From: JAXHUH01 sp034211175
GTDB lineage: Bacteria; Actinomycetota; Acidimicrobiia; Acidimicrobiales; CAIXPF01
NCBI GenBank assembly: GCA_034211175.1
Contig: JAXHUH010000212.1
Coordinates: forward strand, 1 to 49,760
Direction: 5' to 3'
DNA: 49,760 bases
The translations under genes were made by a program, and so were the position numbers. Below, one piece after another: positions 18,755-27,443 of this stretch. The first letter of the stretch is position 1; the number at the start of each line of letters is the position of its first letter. Below the pieces are notes generated by a model. The model was not told where the DNA came from. It searched no databases and saw nothing but the letters and a program-made list of their open reading frames with translations.

Positions 18755-18803
18755 GAACTGGCCACCGCCACGGCCACGACGTGGCCGTAGCGGTGGCCAG
18801 AAC
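18755..18803. repeat. CTGG/CCAG palindromic element, locus B
   Basis: Arms of 20 bp, 18758-18777 and 18781-18800, match at 19 of 20 positions around a 3-base loop; the outer bases read GAACTGG and CCAGAAC. It sits just after the MFS gene, convergent to the next gene 58 bp on, and is long enough to act as a strong RNA hairpin in both directions. Confidence 0.85.
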
Positions 18804-18860
18804 GGGGGGCGGGGCGGGTTGGGCCGTGGGCAGGTGCGTCGCGGGGAGGTGGGCCTGCGC

Positions 18861-19544
18861 TCAAGCGACGGCCGCCGCCGGCGCGGTGGGGCGACGGCGG
18901 ATGACCCGCTCGGCGACGGCCAGGTTGATCGCCCAGCCGGCGCCCATCGAGATCGCACGGGGGAGCGGGTCCGGGTCGTCGGTGAAGATGAACAGCCCCG
19001 CACCGGTGAGCACCTGGGTCCCCGCTCCCATGGCCAGGGCGTACGCCCGGGTCATCCACGCGCCGTGCCCGGACCGGTCCCGATCGCGCAGCGCCGAGAC
19101 ACCGGCGAGGATGGCGCCGACCATCCCGAGCCCGACGGCGATCCGCATGGTGGAGAGCAGGCCGAACAGCTCGCCGTCGTAGCGGGGCAGGTCGTAGAAG
19201 AACGTCATCCACAACCCGGAGACGGCGACGACGAGGCCCAACGGCACGAGCGCGCGGCCGGCCCGGCGATGCCAGCGTCCGCCGCGGCGCCGCAGTCGCG
19301 GGGAGAACTGGAGCGCGCCGAGGATGCTGTAAGGCACCACCGCGAGCACGTGGGCGACGACCGGGATCGGCGCGTCGAAGAACCGGGCGTTCTCGGCGGT
19401 CGCCTCGGCGGCCCCGGCCAGCTCGGCGACCCGCACGGAGCCGGCCGCCGCCGGCACGAGGCTCAGCACGATCAACCCGGCGGGCACGAGCCAGTCGGCG
19501 CGCGACCGTGTCGGGGCGGGCGGGGAGAGCGTCGTCGCAGCCAT
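18861..19544 (-). CDS. DUF2306-type integral membrane protein
   Basis: 227 residues with about six or seven transmembrane helices and conserved polar positions: AHVLAVVPYSILGALQFSPR and WHRRAGRALVP, which match the DUF2306 family (predicted membrane proteins with conserved His residues, possibly haem-binding). The MFS gene upstream is convergent, and the response-regulator gene lies downstream in transcription. Function unknown. Confidence 0.75.
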   Translation of the reverse strand: MAATTLSPPAPTRSRADWLVPAGLIVLSLVPAAAGSVRVAELAGAAEATAENARFFDAPIPVVAHVLAVVPYSILGALQFSPRLRRRGGRWHRRAGRALVPLGLVVAVSGLWMTFFYDLPRYDGELFGLLSTMRIAVGLGMVGAILAGVSALRDRDRSGHGAWMTRAYALAMGAGTQVLTGAGLFIFTDDPDPLPRAISMGAGWAINLAVAERVIRRRPTAPAAAVA

Positions 19545-19678
19545 GGGTCGATCCTGGACAACGCCCGACGCAGCGACATCGGCGCTCCGGCCCGATCACG
19601 CTCGACCCATCGTCCGGCGCGGCGTCGTCCTTTCGGCCATCGCGGGGCCGGTCGGCCGGCGGATCGGTCGGTCGGGCC

Positions 19679-20332
19679 TCAGAGCCGGACGCGCCTCGTC
19701 TGGTAGGCCCACATGGCGATCTCGACCCGGTTGCGGGCACCGAGCTTCATCAGGAGGCTCGCCACGTGGGACTTCACCGTGCTCAGGCTGACGTGGAGCT
19801 CCTCGGCGATCTCGTTGTTCGTCCGGCCCCGGGCGACGGCGGCGAGCACCTCCTCCTCCCGGTCGGTCAGCGCGTCGATCGGCTGGGCCGGTGAGGTCGG
19901 CGCGGCATCGGCGAAGGCATCGAGCAGGCGGGCGGTGACGTTCGGGGCGATCAGCGCCTCGCCGTCGGCCGCGGCGTGCACGGCCCGGGCCAGCAGCTCC
20001 GGCCCCGCCTCCTTCAGCAGGAACCCGCGGGCGCCGGCCCGGAGCGCGGCGTAGACGTACTCGTCGAGGTCGAACGTCGTGATCACCACGACGGCGATCG
20101 GGTCGGCCACGTCGGGGCCGGCGAGCAGCCGCGTCGCCTCGATCCCGTCGAGGCCGGGCATGCGGATGTCGAACAGGCAGACATCGGGCCGCAGGTGCTG
20201 CGCGAGCTCGACCGCCCGGTGGCCGTCGGGGGCCTGACCGACCACCTCGATGCCCTCCTGGGCGTCGAGGATCATCGACAGGCCCGTGCGCACGATCTCC
20301 TGGTCGTCGGCGACGAGCACGCGGATGCTCAC
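19679..20332 (-). CDS. Two-component response regulator, NarL/LuxR type
   Basis: 217 residues from a GTG that overlaps the histidine-kinase stop (GTGA). Receiver domain: acidic pair D9/D10, phosphoacceptor D55 in FDIRMPG, T85 and K107 (LLKEAG). The LuxR-type DNA-binding domain is at about 150-205 (LTDREEEVLAAVARGRTNNE, TVKSHVASLLMKLGARNR). It forms a cognate pair with the adjacent kinase and probably controls nearby membrane or transport genes; the regulon is unknown. Confidence 0.95.
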   Translation of the reverse strand: MSIRVLVADDQEIVRTGLSMILDAQEGIEVVGQAPDGHRAVELAQHLRPDVCLFDIRMPGLDGIEATRLLAGPDVADPIAVVVITTFDLDEYVYAALRAGARGFLLKEAGPELLARAVHAAADGEALIAPNVTARLLDAFADAAPTSPAQPIDALTDREEEVLAAVARGRTNNEIAEELHVSLSTVKSHVASLLMKLGARNRVEIAMWAYQTRRVRL

Positions 20333-21486
20333 GATGGCGTTGCCTCCCGGGGCAGCTCGGCGGTGACCGTCCAACCGCGCACGTCGTCCGGCCCGGCAGT
20401 GCACGTACCGCCGAGCAGGTCGGTCCGCTCCATCATGCCGAGCAGGCCGTAACCGGGGGCCGGCACGGTGCGCATGCCGGCGGTATCGCCGTCGTCGCTC
20501 ACCCGCACTCGGACGACGCGCTCGTCGACGGCCACGTGCACGGCGACCCGGGTTGCGTCCCGGGCGTGGCGGCGGGCGTTGGTGACCGCCTCCTGGGCGA
20601 CCCGGAACACGGCGGCGCCGATCGCCGGCTGGAGCCCGTCGGCGTCGCCGTCGATCTCGACGACCACGCGCGGCCCGCTGTCGTTGCGCTCGGCCAGGGC
20701 CCGGACGTCGGCCACCGTCGGGTTGGGGGCGAGCTCGGCGTCCTCGTCCCGCCGCAGGGCACGGACCATGGTGCGCATCTCGGCCAGCGTGCGGGCGGCC
20801 TCCGCCTCGATCAGGCGCAGCGCGTCGGCCGCGGCCTCGGGGTTGGTGGAGACCGTGGCCAGGCCTGCCTGGGCGCGGATCGCCATCGCGGAGACGTGGT
20901 GGGCGACGGTGTCGTGGAGGTCGCGGGCGAGCCGCTCCCGCTCGAGCAGCTTGACCTGCTCGAGCTCGCGCACCCGCGCCCGTCCCCGGTAGCGGAACGC
21001 GATCCCGAGGGCGCCGGCGAGCGACACGATCGTGTAACCGCCGATCGCGTCACCGATCGAGGTCTCCTCGGTGAAGATGCCGAGCGTCGCCATGGCGTAG
21101 ACGACGACCATCCCGATCACCGCCTCCCGCCCGGAGCCCCAGCGGCAGACGGCGTAGACCAGGAGGAGCAGGAAGGCCATTGCGTTCAGGCCGGGGGTGT
21201 CGGAGCCGGTCACGAGGCGCGTCATGTCCAGCACGAGCACGCATCCGAACCCGACGAGGATCGCCAGCAGTGGCCGGCTGCGTCGCACCAGCAGCAGCGA
21301 GGTCGCCCCGACGCCGACGACGGTCGACAGCGGGCGGAGGGGGAGGTCCGGCCGGAGGATGCCCTCGAGCAGGCCGACCACCGCCAGGACCGCGACGAGT
21401 GCCCGGTCCCACCACTGGATCGGCGGCGGGTCGGGGGCGCGGGGTTCGTCCCACACCGAGCGGGCCAGCGGCGTCACGGCGCTCAT
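20329..21486 (-). CDS. Sensor histidine kinase (HisKA_3 type)
   Basis: 385 residues. The N-terminal part has about five to six membrane helices with short loops (intramembrane-type sensor, residues 28-165). It is followed by a dimerisation/phosphoacceptor helix ERERLARDLHDTVAHHVSA with H191, and an HATPase domain whose N-box is FRVAQEAVTNARRHA and whose glycine motifs lie in VSDDGDTAG and GYGLLGMMER. The lack of a large extracellular loop suggests sensing of membrane stress or a membrane-soluble signal. Co-transcribed with the response regulator. Confidence 0.93.
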   Translation of the reverse strand: MSAVTPLARSVWDEPRAPDPPPIQWWDRALVAVLAVVGLLEGILRPDLPLRPLSTVVGVGATSLLLVRRSRPLLAILVGFGCVLVLDMTRLVTGSDTPGLNAMAFLLLLVYAVCRWGSGREAVIGMVVVYAMATLGIFTEETSIGDAIGGYTIVSLAGALGIAFRYRGRARVRELEQVKLLERERLARDLHDTVAHHVSAMAIRAQAGLATVSTNPEAAADALRLIEAEAARTLAEMRTMVRALRRDEDAELAPNPTVADVRALAERNDSGPRVVVEIDGDADGLQPAIGAAVFRVAQEAVTNARRHARDATRVAVHVAVDERVVRVRVSDDGDTAGMRTVPAPGYGLLGMMERTDLLGGTCTAGPDDVRGWTVTAELPREATPS

Positions 21487-21767
21487 CGTACGAGAGGCCG
21501 TTCCGCGGCGTATCCGCCCAAAGGACGAGGACGCGCCCGTCTGTTCGGCGGGTTCGAGTCCCGTCGGGTGGTCGTGTCCGGTGGTCGCGCCCGGTGGTCG
21601 CTCCCGGTCGAGCGGCTGCACGGCCGCGGCGTCGTGTCGGCCCTCCGGGAGCGCCCGGCACGGTCGCAGGCACGACGCCCGGTCAGTGCTGAACCGCCCG
21701 CGTTGGGGGCAGAAGCCGGCGTTGCCGCTGATAACGTCGCTTTCGGGCGGAGATCGGAGGCGGAACC
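21487..21767. other. Divergent intergenic region
   Basis: It separates the histidine kinase and lipoprotein genes and must hold both promoters. I see no clear -35/-10 pair. An isolated tRNA-like T-arm (21548-21564) is discussed among the rejected items. Confidence 0.4.
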
Positions 21768-22292
21768 GTGGGCGGGCGACGAGTTGCGTCGGTCCTGGCG
21801 TTGGCGGTCGTGACGGCGACGGCGTGTGGCACGGTCGGTGACCTCCACGTCGACCGGGCGGGAACGGTCGGTTCCGTGGGGACGGATGCCGCACAGCCCT
21901 CGACCGGTGACGTCCCGTCCTCGGGGGCGGAGGCCCTCCGTGAGGAGACGCTGGCCGGCATCCGGGCGTGCACCGCGATGCAGGAGAACATGCTCGAGTC
22001 GGTCTACGACGGTGAGACCACGCCGCCCGACGTCATCACCGAGCTCGACGAGACCTGCGATCGGGCGCGAGACGGCCTCGACCTCGACCGCGCCGCCGCC
22101 GCGGCGTGGCACCTGCCGCTCGCCACGGCGTTGCGGGCCCGCTCGGTCGACGTCGTCGGCGCCAGCCTCGAGAGCCGGCAGGGACGTCCGTTCACCCAGA
22201 GCCTCGGCGAGATCCGCCGTGAGTGGGACGAGGACCTGAACGTCGAGGCGATCATCGACGAGATCAACACGGCCGCGGCCGCCGCCGGCTGA
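21768..22292 (+). CDS. Putative lipoprotein of unknown function
   Basis: 174 residues from a GTG preceded by GGAGG. A signal peptide with the lipobox-like VVTATAC-G puts the lipidated cysteine at residue 20. The mature part is mostly helical and acidic with two further cysteines (in RACTAMQ and ETCDRAR), which could pair. No known domain. Its stop is four bases from the end of the convergent reductase/methyltransferase gene. Confidence 0.7.
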   Translation: MGGRRVASVLALAVVTATACGTVGDLHVDRAGTVGSVGTDAAQPSTGDVPSSGAEALREETLAGIRACTAMQENMLESVYDGETTPPDVITELDETCDRARDGLDLDRAAAAAWHLPLATALRARSVDVVGASLESRQGRPFTQSLGEIRREWDEDLNVEAIIDEINTAAAAAG

Positions 22293-22296
22293 GGGC

Positions 22297-23907
22297 TCAT
22301 CCGGTCCGGCGGGCGCGGAGCACGGTGTCGTGGCTGTGGGGTGAGCCCTCCGGTAACGACGGGCGCGGCCGGGTCTGGTGGACCTCGATCTCCCACCCCG
22401 CACCGAGGTGGTCGGCGACGTCGTGGGGGAGCACGTAGTCGGTCGGCTCGAAGCCGTGCTCACGGGCCCGGGCGATCCCGTCACCGTCCAGGTCGTGGCC
22501 GACCACGAGCAGCGTGCCGCCCGGGGCAACGGCGTCGACCAGCGCACGCATCGCCTCGTCGCCGGGGGTGCGGCGCAGCGCCGGGTAGTGGGCCGTCACC
22601 AGGTCGAACGAGCCGGCCGCCGGCGGGTCGGCGGCCAGGTCGGCGCACACCCAGTCCACGGTGACCCCGGCGTCGGTGGCTGCGGCTCCGGCCCGATCGA
22701 GCGCAACCCGGGACACGTCGAGGGCGGTGACCTTCCACCCCCGCCCCGCCAGCCAGATGGCGTCGGCGCCCTCGCCGCAGCACACGTCGAGAGCCCGACC
22801 GGGCGTGAGGTCCGCCACCTCGACCACCAGCGTGCCGTTCGGCTCGCCGCTCCACAGGTGGTCGTGGCCGCGCTCGCCATAGCGGGCGTCCCACTCGGAG
22901 GCGTCGTCGGGCCGCGCCCCGGCCCGTTCCAGCTCCTCGTGCACGAGGTCGGCGTTGACGTTGGCGCCGATCGTTCCGCCCTCGGCCGCGGCCTGGAGGA
23001 CCTGGGCCCGGGCGTTCGCCGCGTTGCCCGCGGCGTACACGCCGGCCACCGCGGTCATCCCGTTCCCGTCGGTCTCGATCACCTCGGCGAGCCCGCCGGC
23101 GACGGCGACCGGTGTGAGCCCGAGCGGCGCGACGGCATCCGCGCGGGTGACCATCCGGGGCCCGACGACGACCACGTCGGCCGGGACGATCTCCCCGGAC
23201 GCCAGCCGGAGCCCCCGCACCCGGTCGGTGTCGTCGCTCGTGACCTCGGCGACCGCCGCCCGTCGCACGATCACGCCGCGGGCGGCCAGTTGCCGCCCGG
23301 TCTCGTCGTCGGGACCGGGGCCGTCGTGGACCAGGAGGGTCACCCGGTCGCTGAGCTGACGGAACAACCCCGCCTGGTGGGGCCCGGCGGCACTGGTGCC
23401 GATGACCACGATCTCCTCGTCGCGGTGCTCCCAGCCGTGGCAGTAGGGGCAGTGGATCACGCCGCGTCCCCACTGCTCGCGCACGCCCGCGATGTCGGGC
23501 AGCTCGTCGGTGAGGCCGGTCGCCAGCACCACCCGCCGGGCGCGCACGATCGTGCCGTCGGCCAGCGCCACCGCGAAGCCCTGCGCACGATCGCCGGTGA
23601 CGCCGGTGACCCGGCCGTCGCGCAGCTCGACGTCGTAGCCGCGGACCTCGTCCCGGCCGATGGCCAGCAGCTCCGACGGCGGGAGGCCGTCGTGGCCGAG
23701 GTAGCCGTGCATGTGGGCGGCGGGGGCGTTGCGGGGCTCGCCCGCGTCGATCACGACGACCGAGCGCCTCGACCGCCCGAGCTGCAGCGCGGCGGCGAGG
23801 CCGGCCGCGCCGCCGCCGATGACGGCGACGTCGACCGGGCCGTGGGTGGTGGTCGCCTCGCGGTCGCCGGGATCGTCGCCCGGTTCGGTGCTCCTGATCG
23901 GTGCCAT
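22297..23907 (-). CDS. Thioredoxin reductase-like FAD oxidoreductase fused to class I SAM methyltransferase
   Basis: 536 residues. The N-terminal 320 or so form a two-dinucleotide-fold reductase: FAD motif VAVIGGGAAGLAAALQLGRS, redox pair in HCPYCHGWE (CxxC), NAD(P) motif VVIGTSAAGP and a C-terminal FAD segment with GVYAAGNAAN. The remaining part is a class I methyltransferase: ALDVCCGEGADAIWLA (motif I), VTALDVS, then DLVTAHYPAL. This fusion occurs in other actinobacteria under bifunctional names, so it is probably natural. The joint job is unproven; methyl transfer linked to dithiol/disulfide exchange, for example on metalloids or sulfur compounds, is one guess. A 21-bp dyad lies 39 bp upstream of the start. 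Confidence 0.9.
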   Translation of the reverse strand: MAPIRSTEPGDDPGDREATTTHGPVDVAVIGGGAAGLAAALQLGRSRRSVVVIDAGEPRNAPAAHMHGYLGHDGLPPSELLAIGRDEVRGYDVELRDGRVTGVTGDRAQGFAVALADGTIVRARRVVLATGLTDELPDIAGVREQWGRGVIHCPYCHGWEHRDEEIVVIGTSAAGPHQAGLFRQLSDRVTLLVHDGPGPDDETGRQLAARGVIVRRAAVAEVTSDDTDRVRGLRLASGEIVPADVVVVGPRMVTRADAVAPLGLTPVAVAGGLAEVIETDGNGMTAVAGVYAAGNAANARAQVLQAAAEGGTIGANVNADLVHEELERAGARPDDASEWDARYGERGHDHLWSGEPNGTLVVEVADLTPGRALDVCCGEGADAIWLAGRGWKVTALDVSRVALDRAGAAATDAGVTVDWVCADLAADPPAAGSFDLVTAHYPALRRTPGDEAMRALVDAVAPGGTLLVVGHDLDGDGIARAREHGFEPTDYVLPHDVADHLGAGWEIEVHQTRPRPSLPEGSPHSHDTVLRARRTG

Positions 23908-23945
23908 GGCGCGACGATACGCCCGGCATGCACGATAGGCAGGAG

Positions 23946-23966
23946 GTCTTGCAAGATCAGCAAGAC
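23946..23966. promoter_or_regulatory. Candidate operator upstream of the reductase/methyltransferase
   Basis: GTCTTGC (23946-23952) and GCAAGAC (23960-23966) form a perfect 7-bp dyad with a 7-base spacer, inside an AT-richer patch about 40 bp before the start codon. The size and spacing suit a dimeric repressor; which protein binds is unknown and no regulator gene is adjacent. Confidence 0.5.
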
Positions 23967-24041
23967 AGCTCGATCGGGCCCGTGTGGGACGCCCGGTCCT
24001 CGTCCCGGCGGAACGGGTGGGGCGTCACTGCGAGCGGGCGG

Positions 24042-24779
24042 TCACGCGGTGCTCGCGGCGGTCTCCTCCCGAACCGTCCCACCGCCCGAGCCGCGGTCGT
24101 CGAGGTGCAGCGTCCGCCGGCCGCCGATGCGGTAGCGGAGGTGGACGACCCCGTTCGAGGTCGTCGCCTCCGACGCGGTCAGCTCGATGCCCTCGTCCGG
24201 TGCCAGGCCGAGGTCGGAGTCGAACAGGCGGAGGCCGTCGCCGAGCAGCACCGGCACCACGTGGAGGTCGAACCGGTCGACGAGCCCGGCCCCGAGCAGC
24301 GTCCGCACCATCGAGCCCCCGCCCGCGACGGCCACGTCGGTGCCGCCGGTGCGCTTCGCCGCCACCGCCGCCCGGGCCAGCTCGACGGCGCGCTCGGGGC
24401 CCTCGGTCACGAACGTGAACGTCGTGCCGCCCTCACGAACGAGCGGCTCCCGGGGCCGGTGGGTCACCACGAACACCGGCGCCCGGAACGGTGGGACATC
24501 GCCCCACGGCACCTCGCCGGCGTCGAACATGCGCCGGCCCATGACATACGCACCGGCGGCCTCGAAGTAGCCGTCGATCAGCTCGGAGTCCGCTGACCGC
24601 TCGCCACCGGCGAACCCCTGGCGGTCGCGCCAGCTCGCGGCGTCGGTCACCCAGCGGGTCACCCGGAAGAACCCGGGCGCCTCGGGCCCCTCCATCCAAC
24701 CGGGAACGTCCCCGGCCGCGATCGGGCCGGCGTAGAACCCGTCGAGCGACACGGAGATCTGCGCGGTCACCTGGGTCAT
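24042..24779 (-). CDS. Dihydrofolate reductase / RibD C-terminal family protein
   Basis: 245 residues from the ATG at 24779 with a strong GAGAGGAG ribosome-binding site. Family features: ISVSLDGFYAGP at the start, YVMGRRMFDAGEVPWGD, FVVTHRPREPLV, and GGTDVAVAGGGSMVRTLLGAGLVDRFDLHVVPVLLGDGLRLF toward the end, shared by RibD C-terminal reductases and DHFR-like proteins of actinobacteria. It probably binds NADPH. These stand-alone proteins are seldom characterised. The gene is divergent from the MMPL gene. Confidence 0.88.
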   Translation of the reverse strand: MTQVTAQISVSLDGFYAGPIAAGDVPGWMEGPEAPGFFRVTRWVTDAASWRDRQGFAGGERSADSELIDGYFEAAGAYVMGRRMFDAGEVPWGDVPPFRAPVFVVTHRPREPLVREGGTTFTFVTEGPERAVELARAAVAAKRTGGTDVAVAGGGSMVRTLLGAGLVDRFDLHVVPVLLGDGLRLFDSDLGLAPDEGIELTASEATTSNGVVHLRYRIGGRRTLHLDDRGSGGGTVREETAASTA

Positions 24780-25012
24780 CGCTGCTCCTCTCGGATCGGT
24801 GCGCGGGACGTGCCGCGCACCGGTAGGTCGGAGCCGCCCGGTCGTTCTCGACACCCGCGGGTGCATCTGGCCGAAAGGACGACGGCGTGGGCCGCCCGAT
24901 CGGCCACGAGGTCCGGCCGTTGCGCCGATGCGGGGGCAGGTGGCCCAGCGTGACGATCACGGTCGACGGCCCGTCGGGTCGTCGACCCCTGTCTCGTCCC
25001 CGAGGAGCGACC

Positions 25013-27313
25013 GTGTCCCGCCTGCTGTACCGGATCGGCCACCGTGCCGCCCGCCATCCGTGGCGCACCATCGGCGCCTGGCTCGTGCTCGCCGTGTTCG
25101 TCGTCGGCCTGTCGGGGGCCGTGGGCCGCGAGCTCGAGGACGACATCTCGGTGCCCGGGCTCGACTCCCAGGAGGCCATCGACCTGCTCGAGGCCGCCGG
25201 GTCGTCCGACGCCGGGCTCACTGCCCAGCTCGTCGTGACGCCGGCGGACGCGTCGATGACGTTCTTCGACGACGACGCCGCATCCGCGGCGGCCAGGGAC
25301 GAGCTCGCCGACCTCGCTGCCGACCTCGCCGCGCTCCCCAACGTGGTCTCGGTAGCCGACCCGGCCGCCGCGCTCGCTGCCGGTCCCGACGAGACGGTCG
25401 CCGCCGGGCTGGTCTCGCCCGATGGCCGCGTCGCGCTGGTGCGGGCCCAGTACCCGGGCATCTCCGAGGTGGGGCCCGGCGACCTCGAGAACCTCGAGGA
25501 GCTGGTCGCCGACGCCGGGATCGACTCGGCACTGCGGGTCGAGGTGGGCAGCGACCTCTACTTCCACTTCGGCGACGCCGGCGCGGGCAGCGAGCTGGTC
25601 GGGCTGGTCGCCGCCGCGGTCATCCTGCTCGTGGCGTTCGGCTCGCTCGTGGCCATGGGCCTGCCGATCGGTGTGGCGCTGTTCGGCCTCGCGCTCGGGA
25701 CCAGCTCGATGGCGCTGATCACCTACCTCGTCGAGATCCCGAGCTGGGCCCCCGAGCTGGCCACCATGGTCGGCCTCGGCGTGGGGATCGACTACGCCCT
25801 CTTCCTGGTCACGCGCCACCGCGAGCACCTCGCCGCCGGTTTGGGCGTCGAGGAGTCGGCGGCGCGGGCGGTCGCCACGGCCGGCCAGGCCGTCGTCTTC
25901 GCCGGCGGCACCGTCGTCGTGTCGATCCTCGGCCTCGCGGTGGCCGGCATCCCGTTCGTGACCGCCGGCGGGATCGCCATCTCGACGGTGGTGGCGGTCA
26001 TGGTCGCCGCGTCGATCACGCTGCTTCCGGCGTTCCTCGGCCTCGCCGGTGGCTGGATCGACCGCCTCGGCCCGCCCCGCGCCCGCCGCTCCGTGCGGCG
26101 CGACGGCCCCGGCCACGGCTGGCAGCGCTGGGGCGACCACGTATCCCGCCACGCACCGTGGTACGCCGTCGGCGTCACCGCCCTGCTGCTCGTGTCGGCC
26201 GCACCGGTGCTCGCGCTACGGCTCGGGTTCCCCGACGACGGCACGCTCCCCGAGTCCCGCACCCAGCGCCGCGCCTACGACCTCGTCGCCGAGGGGTTCG
26301 GGCCCGGCGTCAACGGCCCGTTCGTCATCGCCGTCGACATCTCCGACGACGCGACCGTCGTCGAGCCGCTCAGGGACGCGATCGCGGCCGACCCCGGCGT
26401 CGCCGGCGTCGCCGAGGCCAACGTCGACACCGCGGCCGGGGTGGCGTCGTTCGCGGCCATCCCCACCACCGCACCCCAGGACGCGGCCACGCTGGAGACC
26501 ATCGACCGGCTCCGCGCCGACGTGTTCCCGGCGGTGCTCGACGGCCACGACGCCACGGCCCACGTCGGCGGCCAGACCGCGAGCTTCGCCGACGTCGGCG
26601 AGCGGGTGAAGGACCGCCTGGCGCTGTTCGTCGCCGCCGTGGTCGCCCTCTCGTTCGTGCTGCTGATGGTCGTCTTCCGCTCGGTCCTGGTGCCGTTGAA
26701 GGCGGCGATCCTCAACCTGTTGAGCATCGGCGCCGCCTACGGCGTGCTCGTCGCCGTCTTCCAGTGGGAGTGGGGCGCGTCGCTGATCGGCCTCGAGGGC
26801 CCGGTGCCGATCGTGTCGTTCATCCCGATGTTCATGTTCGCCATCGTGTTCGGGCTGTCGATGGACTACGAGGTGTTCCTGCTGTCCCGGGTGCGGGAGC
26901 ACTACCTCGCCACCGGCGACAACGACGCCGCCGTGGTGCGGGGGCTCTCCAGCACCGCCCGGGTGATCACCTCCGCCGCGCTGATCATGGTGTCGGTGTT
27001 CGCCGGGTTCCTCCTGTCGGAGGACCCGACGACCAAGATGTTCGGGCTCGGGCTGGCGACCGCCATCGCCGTCGACGCCACCATCGTCCGGACGGTGCTG
27101 GTGCCGGCGACGATGAAGCTGATGGGCGACGCCAACTGGTGGCTCCCCGCCTGGCTCGACCGCCTGCTCCCGACCCTCGACCTCGAGGGCGGCCCGGTCG
27201 GGGACGGCCCCGTCGAGGATGAGCCCGGCTCGGCCGCACCGCGGCCGGCCGGTGAGGTGGCGGGGGCCGCGCCTGCCGGTGTGTCGGCCCCGGTGGCGAC
27301 CGGCGCCGACTGA
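25013..27313 (+). CDS. MMPL-family RND transporter
   Basis: 766 residues from the GTG at 25013, supported by GAGGAGCGA upstream; an earlier GTG at 24887 would add 42 residues without family similarity. It has two similar halves, each one helix, a large extracytoplasmic loop and a five-helix block. The ELATMVGLGVGIDYALFLVTR and FMFAIVFGLSMDYEVFLLSR segments carry the proton-relay Asp-Tyr of MMPL proteins. Mycobacterial relatives export lipids and siderophores; the cargo here is unknown. The Ala/Pro-rich C-terminal tail after about residue 725 is disordered and extends to the edge of an extreme G/C tract. Confidence 0.92.
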   Translation: MSRLLYRIGHRAARHPWRTIGAWLVLAVFVVGLSGAVGRELEDDISVPGLDSQEAIDLLEAAGSSDAGLTAQLVVTPADASMTFFDDDAASAAARDELADLAADLAALPNVVSVADPAAALAAGPDETVAAGLVSPDGRVALVRAQYPGISEVGPGDLENLEELVADAGIDSALRVEVGSDLYFHFGDAGAGSELVGLVAAAVILLVAFGSLVAMGLPIGVALFGLALGTSSMALITYLVEIPSWAPELATMVGLGVGIDYALFLVTRHREHLAAGLGVEESAARAVATAGQAVVFAGGTVVVSILGLAVAGIPFVTAGGIAISTVVAVMVAASITLLPAFLGLAGGWIDRLGPPRARRSVRRDGPGHGWQRWGDHVSRHAPWYAVGVTALLLVSAAPVLALRLGFPDDGTLPESRTQRRAYDLVAEGFGPGVNGPFVIAVDISDDATVVEPLRDAIAADPGVAGVAEANVDTAAGVASFAAIPTTAPQDAATLETIDRLRADVFPAVLDGHDATAHVGGQTASFADVGERVKDRLALFVAAVVALSFVLLMVVFRSVLVPLKAAILNLLSIGAAYGVLVAVFQWEWGASLIGLEGPVPIVSFIPMFMFAIVFGLSMDYEVFLLSRVREHYLATGDNDAAVVRGLSSTARVITSAALIMVSVFAGFLLSEDPTTKMFGLGLATAIAVDATIVRTVLVPATMKLMGDANWWLPAWLDRLLPTLDLEGGPVGDGPVEDEPGSAAPRPAGEVAGAAPAGVSAPVATGAD

Positions 27314-27344
27314 GCACGTCGCCGGCCCGGCGCCGGCCGACGAG

Positions 27345-27437
27345 CAGCGCCGTGGGGCCCCCCGGGGGGCCCCGCGCCGCGCAGGGCGCCGCCGGCGCGG
27401 GCCCCGGGGGCCCGCCCCCCCCCCCCCCCCCGCGCCC
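27345..27437. repeat. Extreme G/C low-complexity tract
   Basis: Almost every base is G or C. It includes a 20-bp perfect palindrome at 27354-27373 made of runs G4-C6-G6-C4 and a run of 17 C at 27415-27431, between the convergent ends of the MMPL and TetR genes. It could be a terminator of extraordinary stability, but such runs are also typical of local sequencing or assembly error. Confidence 0.75.
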
Positions 27438-27443
27438 GGTGCC

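Noticed and set aside
21548..21564. tRNA-like T-arm (GCGGG-TTCGAGT-CCCGT) upstream of the histidine kinase
   Set aside because: No matching acceptor stem, D-arm or anticodon arm could be found within 75 bases on the 5' side and no CCA follows. It could be a tRNA fragment from an old integration site, but nothing else supports that.
24776..26152. Long open reading frame antisense to the MMPL transporter (and similar ones opposite other genes)
   Set aside because: In DNA this rich in G and C long antisense frames arise by chance; the translations are Arg/His/Asp-rich with no domain, while the opposite strand encodes a complete transporter.
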